In this document: one piece after another, positions 60,450 to 64,000 of the stretch
How positions within the stretch are numbered: the stretch's first letter is position 1
Layout: every line of letters begins with the position of its first letter
Assembly: GCA_001972305.1 (NCBI GenBank)
Contig: BDDD01001478.1
Coordinates: 124,001-188,000, forward strand
Length of the DNA stretch: 64,000 nt
Reading direction: 5' to 3'
Source of the DNA: Cephalotus follicularis
Taxonomy: Eukaryota; Streptophyta; Magnoliopsida; Oxalidales; Cephalotaceae
The notes under the pieces: model-generated
What the model saw: the letters and a program-made list of their open reading frames with translations, nothing else
Database searches by the model: none
What the model was told of the DNA's origin: nothing
Translations under genes and position numbers: made by a program

Positions 60450-61402
60450 TGTTGATACAGAAATCATTCTCTCAATAGTATCCTACGTGGAGGATTTTTA
60501 TTTGTTAAGAGAAACGCTTGTCACAGATGCCTGGAGGAAGATTTTGATCTCGGATCCCTGCACAAGGTAACAAAAATGGTGGAAAGTCCAGGAGGTTGTT
60601 CTCCCGGGGACACTCCGACGCTCAAGTTAGACAAAGTACAGAGGAAATAAGGTTCTTTGTAATGCAAAAATGGCTGACCTTTGTTCAGTCTGTTGAACTT
60701 GTATTTATAATGGGGTTTTGTAACGGTTTGAGCGTGAAATTCGGAGGTTGTAGCTGTCCCCTAGGGAAATGCCGAGGATCTCGGTCATTCCTCTTGATCT
60801 CCGCCAATAATGTCGCTGTTTCCTTTGTTTGTAGTTGGTTATGACACTATCTCTTCATTTGGATAAGTACAAATCCCAAGAAATCCGGTGGAGTTAATCT
60901 CCTTATCCCTTAGATAAGGCTGAGGTCCTCCGTTGCAGGACAGTAGAGGAAATCGATTATGATACCGCTGCCGAGGTCATGGTCCTCTAGCTATCCCCCT
61001 TTGCTCCTCAATAGTGTGTGCTTAAGACGCCAGGTCCTCATTAGTCCGAGGACGAAACCAGTTTGAATATTTCCGAGGAGGAGGTCATTAGTTTCTGTGT
61101 AGTAGAGAGAATGTCTCCTGTCCCATGACTGATGGATACTGTGGGCAGAGGATGTCCTCGGCCCGATACCCTGGATGATGTCTTCTGACCCGAAGTCCGA
61201 GGAGGATCCTCGGACTTGATATCTCAGTATGTTCTCTTCGAAAAATAGCGGTCCTCGGCTCTGGGTCCGAGGAGGATGCCTTCTGTTATGTTTGCATTCC
61301 TCGGCACGACCTCCTATCAAGCTCCTAATCCTCTCTGGACAACTGGTCATGTCTGCAGTGGACACATGTCCTTCTTAATATAAACAAATTTTTCCCCCAT
61401 CA
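60450..61402 (-). repeat. 3' LTR of Tat element 3
   Basis: TG...CA ends. Minus-strand TATAAATA at 60709-60702 is placed as in element 1. Direct repeats of TCCGAGGAGGA/GTCCTCGG-type motifs fill 61030-61300. Confidence 0.8.
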
Positions 61403-61420
61403 AATGCCCCCCTGGTCCTT
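61403..61420 (-). other. Polypurine tract of Tat element 3
   Basis: Minus-strand AAGGACCAGGGGGGCATT adjoins the LTR; one base different from element 1. Confidence 0.8.
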
Positions 61421-61829
61421 GTTCTCTGACCTTGGTCAGAGGAGGAGGATCATAGTTGAGAGCCGTGGCCCGGGCAAGACTCCTCTGCAGTACTTCCTGG
61501 TAGCTCTTCCTTGTACAAGTGGGCTGAGGCTGAGAGTGTTGCCTTTGTCGTTCCTCTGATACAAACCCTAGTCTGTCTGAACCAAGGACTAAAGCCTGCC
61601 CTTTGGTCTGCCATTGATTTTATTAACTGGCCTCGAGTTGCGAACCGATATGATTAGCATTTAAGTTGCGTACTAAATACGCTTCAAACGTGGCATGCCC
61701 AAAACGTCTCCCGCCTCTGCCTTTTCGTTTCCCGCGCCTGTCTCCTAATTTCTCGCGCCTGATTTGACGGTCCGTTTCCCAGCCGTTGGATCTGTGTGAG
61801 GTGGAGGGCTAGGATCCGAGATGGGGGTC

Positions 61830-61837
61830 TATAAAAG
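61830..61837 (+). promoter_or_regulatory. TATA box of the antisense gene, element 3
   Basis: TATAAAAG lies 217 bases before the ATG at 62047, followed by a C/T-rich leader (TTTTGTTCTTCTCACAGC). Best TATA match of the set. Confidence 0.65.
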
Positions 61838-62046
61838 CTTTTGTTCTTCTCACAGCAAAACTTTCACTTCTTCAACCTTCAGAACTTACAGTGTTTTTGA
61901 GAGCTTGCTAAATCTGTAGTGACTTCAGTACCCTATTCCAATCCCTTCGAATCAAAGTTTTTGGTAAGTTTCTGTCTTCTCTTTGCTTTTCCAGATCGTT
62001 CTAAGACTTTTTTCTTTAGCAATTTCTTCCTCTTCTTTTCTAACTC

Positions 62047-64000
62047 ATGGCTAGTCAAGAACAGTCTAGTGGATCTTCTTCTACTTCTCCCCTGTCTGTC
62101 GAGCCTTTGGCCATGGTGGTTCCCACCGCTGAAAGGCCACTTGGTGTTGAGGGTTCTCTGGGGGCTGCGGTGGGTGACCCTGATGCACCCTCCGCAGAGG
62201 CCAATCCTCACTCTGATGACTGTGTTTTTGGTGTAAGTGTCCTCAGCCAAGCTGAGGTGAAAAATCTCTCTGCAAAATACAACTTCCCTCGTGGGTTGAC
62301 CTACTGTCTTCCTAAGGATCCTCGGATAGTTACCATGAGCCGAGAAGGTCTCTTTGTGATCTTCGAAGGGGCACTTTCCCATGGTCTGAGGGTCCCAGTT
62401 TCTTCCTTTGCCATCTCTGTCTTAGTTAGCTTTAGTCTTCATCCCTCACTTCTTCAACCTCAATCTTGGAGCTTTATAATAGGCTACCTCGTCAAGTGCA
62501 TAGAGTCCGAGATTGAAGCGACTGTGAACCTCTTCAAAGAGTTTCACGTCCTCTCAGCCACCCCTAAAACGATCGGGTATTTTTTCAAGTCCCGTTCTGG
62601 GGTGAAAAAGCTTCTCCTCAACCCCACCAAATCCATAAAACACTGGAGGAAGAGGTATTTCTTGATAAAGGACTTTGAAGGGTTTACTCCCTCTCCCTGG
62701 TGTAGTTCCTTGGACACTAAATCCTTGAATAGGAAGTCTCGCCTGACCTCGGCTGAGAAGGTCGCCCTTAATAAACTCTTGGTCCTTGAGCCAGAGGATG
62801 TAAACTCCACCGTTAGTGAGGATCGTTTGATCCAAGCTGGACTGAGTGTGGTCCTCGGACAAGGATCTCGCTCGGACGGATCCGAGGAGGACGTCTCAGA
62901 GGGAGAGGGAGAACAAGATAGTCCTCTGCCCCCAATGTTGGAGCAAAATTGTACAAAGCCTTTATCTCCTCCGTTTCTTCTGTTAATGCTATTTTTATTG
63001 ATTTTTGCATTTTTGGATCTCTGATTCTAACTCTCATGTCTTCTTTCAGCTATGGCTCCTCGCCGCGATTTTTCTGCTATCATGAAGGCCACCGATCAGA
63101 GGAAGGCCCCTGCAAATGTTGGGCCAAAGCCTAAGGGGAAAACCTCTGTGGCCGAGGGGTCAAGGCCGCAGGCCAAGACTCCTCCTCCTGCTAGGGTGCC
63201 TATTGCTGCTGCTGAGAAGAGGAAGGAAGCAAGCAAAAGGGCTGCAGACAGCGCCCCTCTGCTGAGCACGCTCCTCTGACAAAGAGGAGCAGGAAGGGGA
63301 AGGCTGTTGATGGGACCAAGAAGGTGCAGGAGGTCGAGGACGTCGCTGCCCTCGGATCAAGCTCCCAGGACCCAATCATCATTCCTCCAACTAGGGGGGT
63401 AGACGAGCTGCTTAATGAGTTTGAGGACATGGACTGCCACAAACTTAACCTCAACGGTCCTGGGGTCCCCCAAGCAGTTAGTCAGCTTGTCTTCTTCCCC
63501 ATGGAGATGGAGGCAAGGCAGAAATGGTCCAACGAGGAGTTGGTGACCCATTGTCTGAGGAGCAACTTGAGGGTAAATGATCTCTTCCTTAGTTGCCTTG
63601 ATTTTTCTTGTACTTTGGTTCTCCATAATTACTAACATTTGTATTCCTCTGACAGGCTCTGAACAACACTCAACTGCTTGTGGACAACTTCTCTGCAGTG
63701 GTGGCCAGGGACAGAGAGCTGAGGTCGAGCATGGCCTCGTTGGAGGAAACTGCCCGCTCGGCTCAGGCTCAACTGAACGAAGTTCTCAAAGTTCAGGAGT
63801 CCTTGGTCGAGGAGAAGAAGCAAGCGGTTGAGGACTTGGAGGAGGAGAGGGCCGAGAGGAAGGGGCTGGAGGCCAAGCTGAAACGAGCCGAGGATAAAAT
63901 CGATGATCTGGTAGCCAGGCTTGAGCGGCAGCAGAGGAGAGAGATGGAGCAGCAGAGGAGAGAGATGGAGCAGCTGAGGAGGGAACAAAGCCAGGCAGTG
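62047..64000 (+). CDS. Antisense additional gene of Tat element 3 (nearly intact, runs off the edge)
   Basis: Exon 1 62047-62950 is open for 301 codons: MASQEQSSGSS, VKNLSAKYNFPRGL, FAISVLVSFSLHPSLLQ, QSWSFIIGYLVKCIE, NLFKEFHVLSATPKTIGYFF, HWRKRYFLIKDFEGFTPSPW, LEPEDVNSTVSEDRL. Intron 62951-63049. Exon 2 63050-63572 starts MAPRRDFSAIMKATDQRK and is Lys/Ala/Pro-rich; a one-base shift near 63265 links it to KRSRKGKAVDGTKK and NEEFEDMD-like acidic sequence. Intron 63573-63655. Exon 3 from 63656 is a coiled coil (ARDRELRSSMASLEETARS, then REMEQQRREMEQLRREQ) and continues past the window. Intron positions and phase match element 1. Likely a nucleic-acid- or protein-binding accessory factor, but the role is unknown. 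Sequencing error or a true frameshift at 63265 cannot be told apart. Confidence 0.7.

Larger units (their letters stand above)
60450..64000 (-). mobile_element. Ty3/gypsy Tat-lineage element 3, 3' portion only
   Basis: A 953-base LTR (60450-61402) is followed by a polypurine tract and an antisense gene in the same layout as element 1. The LTR ends (TGTTGATACAGAAATCATTC and CCCCCATCA) and inner boxes are related to element 1 but the family is distinct. Gag-pol should lie beyond the right edge on the minus strand. The left flank is GAATC (60445-60449), which predicts GAATC after the distal LTR. Confidence 0.85.

Overview
The window is nuclear DNA from a flowering plant, probably a eudicot; I cannot name the species. 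The evidence is two spliced plant genes separated by about 48 kb of nested, mostly dead transposable elements, with GT-AG introns, TATA-type promoters and AT-rich spacers. I see no rRNA, tRNA or CRISPR array.

Genes. At the left edge, on the minus strand, are the first two coding exons of a WD40 gene that matches DSE1/TANMEI (322-219 and 146-84); the rest lies outside the window. At 48535-56560 on the plus strand is a complete eight-exon LDL3-type (KDM1/LSD1-like) histone demethylase gene. My splice model gives 1,939 aa with SWIRM, FAD amine-oxidase and a C-terminal SRI-like segment.

Transposable elements, left to right. (1) 2637-13685, minus: a Tat-lineage Ty3/gypsy element with 497-bp LTRs and target site duplication (TSD) AGATC. 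(2) About 14235-19910, minus: a PIF/Harbinger element split by a 2,662-bp insertion with TG...CA ends and a TTTTT TSD, probably a solo LTR. (3) From about 20181: a MULE (mudrA-like) with a convergent GRF zinc-finger ORF. A Ty1/copia element (24703-35787) follows next to it, and an L1-type LINE (27422-33529, 15-bp TSD) lies inside the copia. (4) 36723-47527, plus: a younger Tat element (LTRs about 640 bp, TSD ACAAT) whose interior is scrambled around assembly gaps. (5) 60450 to the right edge, minus: part of a third Tat element.

The three Tat elements share an unusual layout. Between pol and the 3' LTR each carries a gene on the strand opposite to gag-pol, with its own TATA box and introns. 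It encodes a conserved N-terminal domain (resembling the family Pfam calls putative gypsy-type transposon) followed by a coiled coil. Two copies are clearly decayed; the third, at 62047 onward, is nearly open.

The strangest signal is 45257-45489, beside a 25-N gap. It is homologous to the antisense gene only if the string is reversed without complementing. No DNA rearrangement can do this, so it is best explained as an assembly or gap-filling error. The same element also has an antisense-gene block placed between gag and pol, joined at a lone N (38777).
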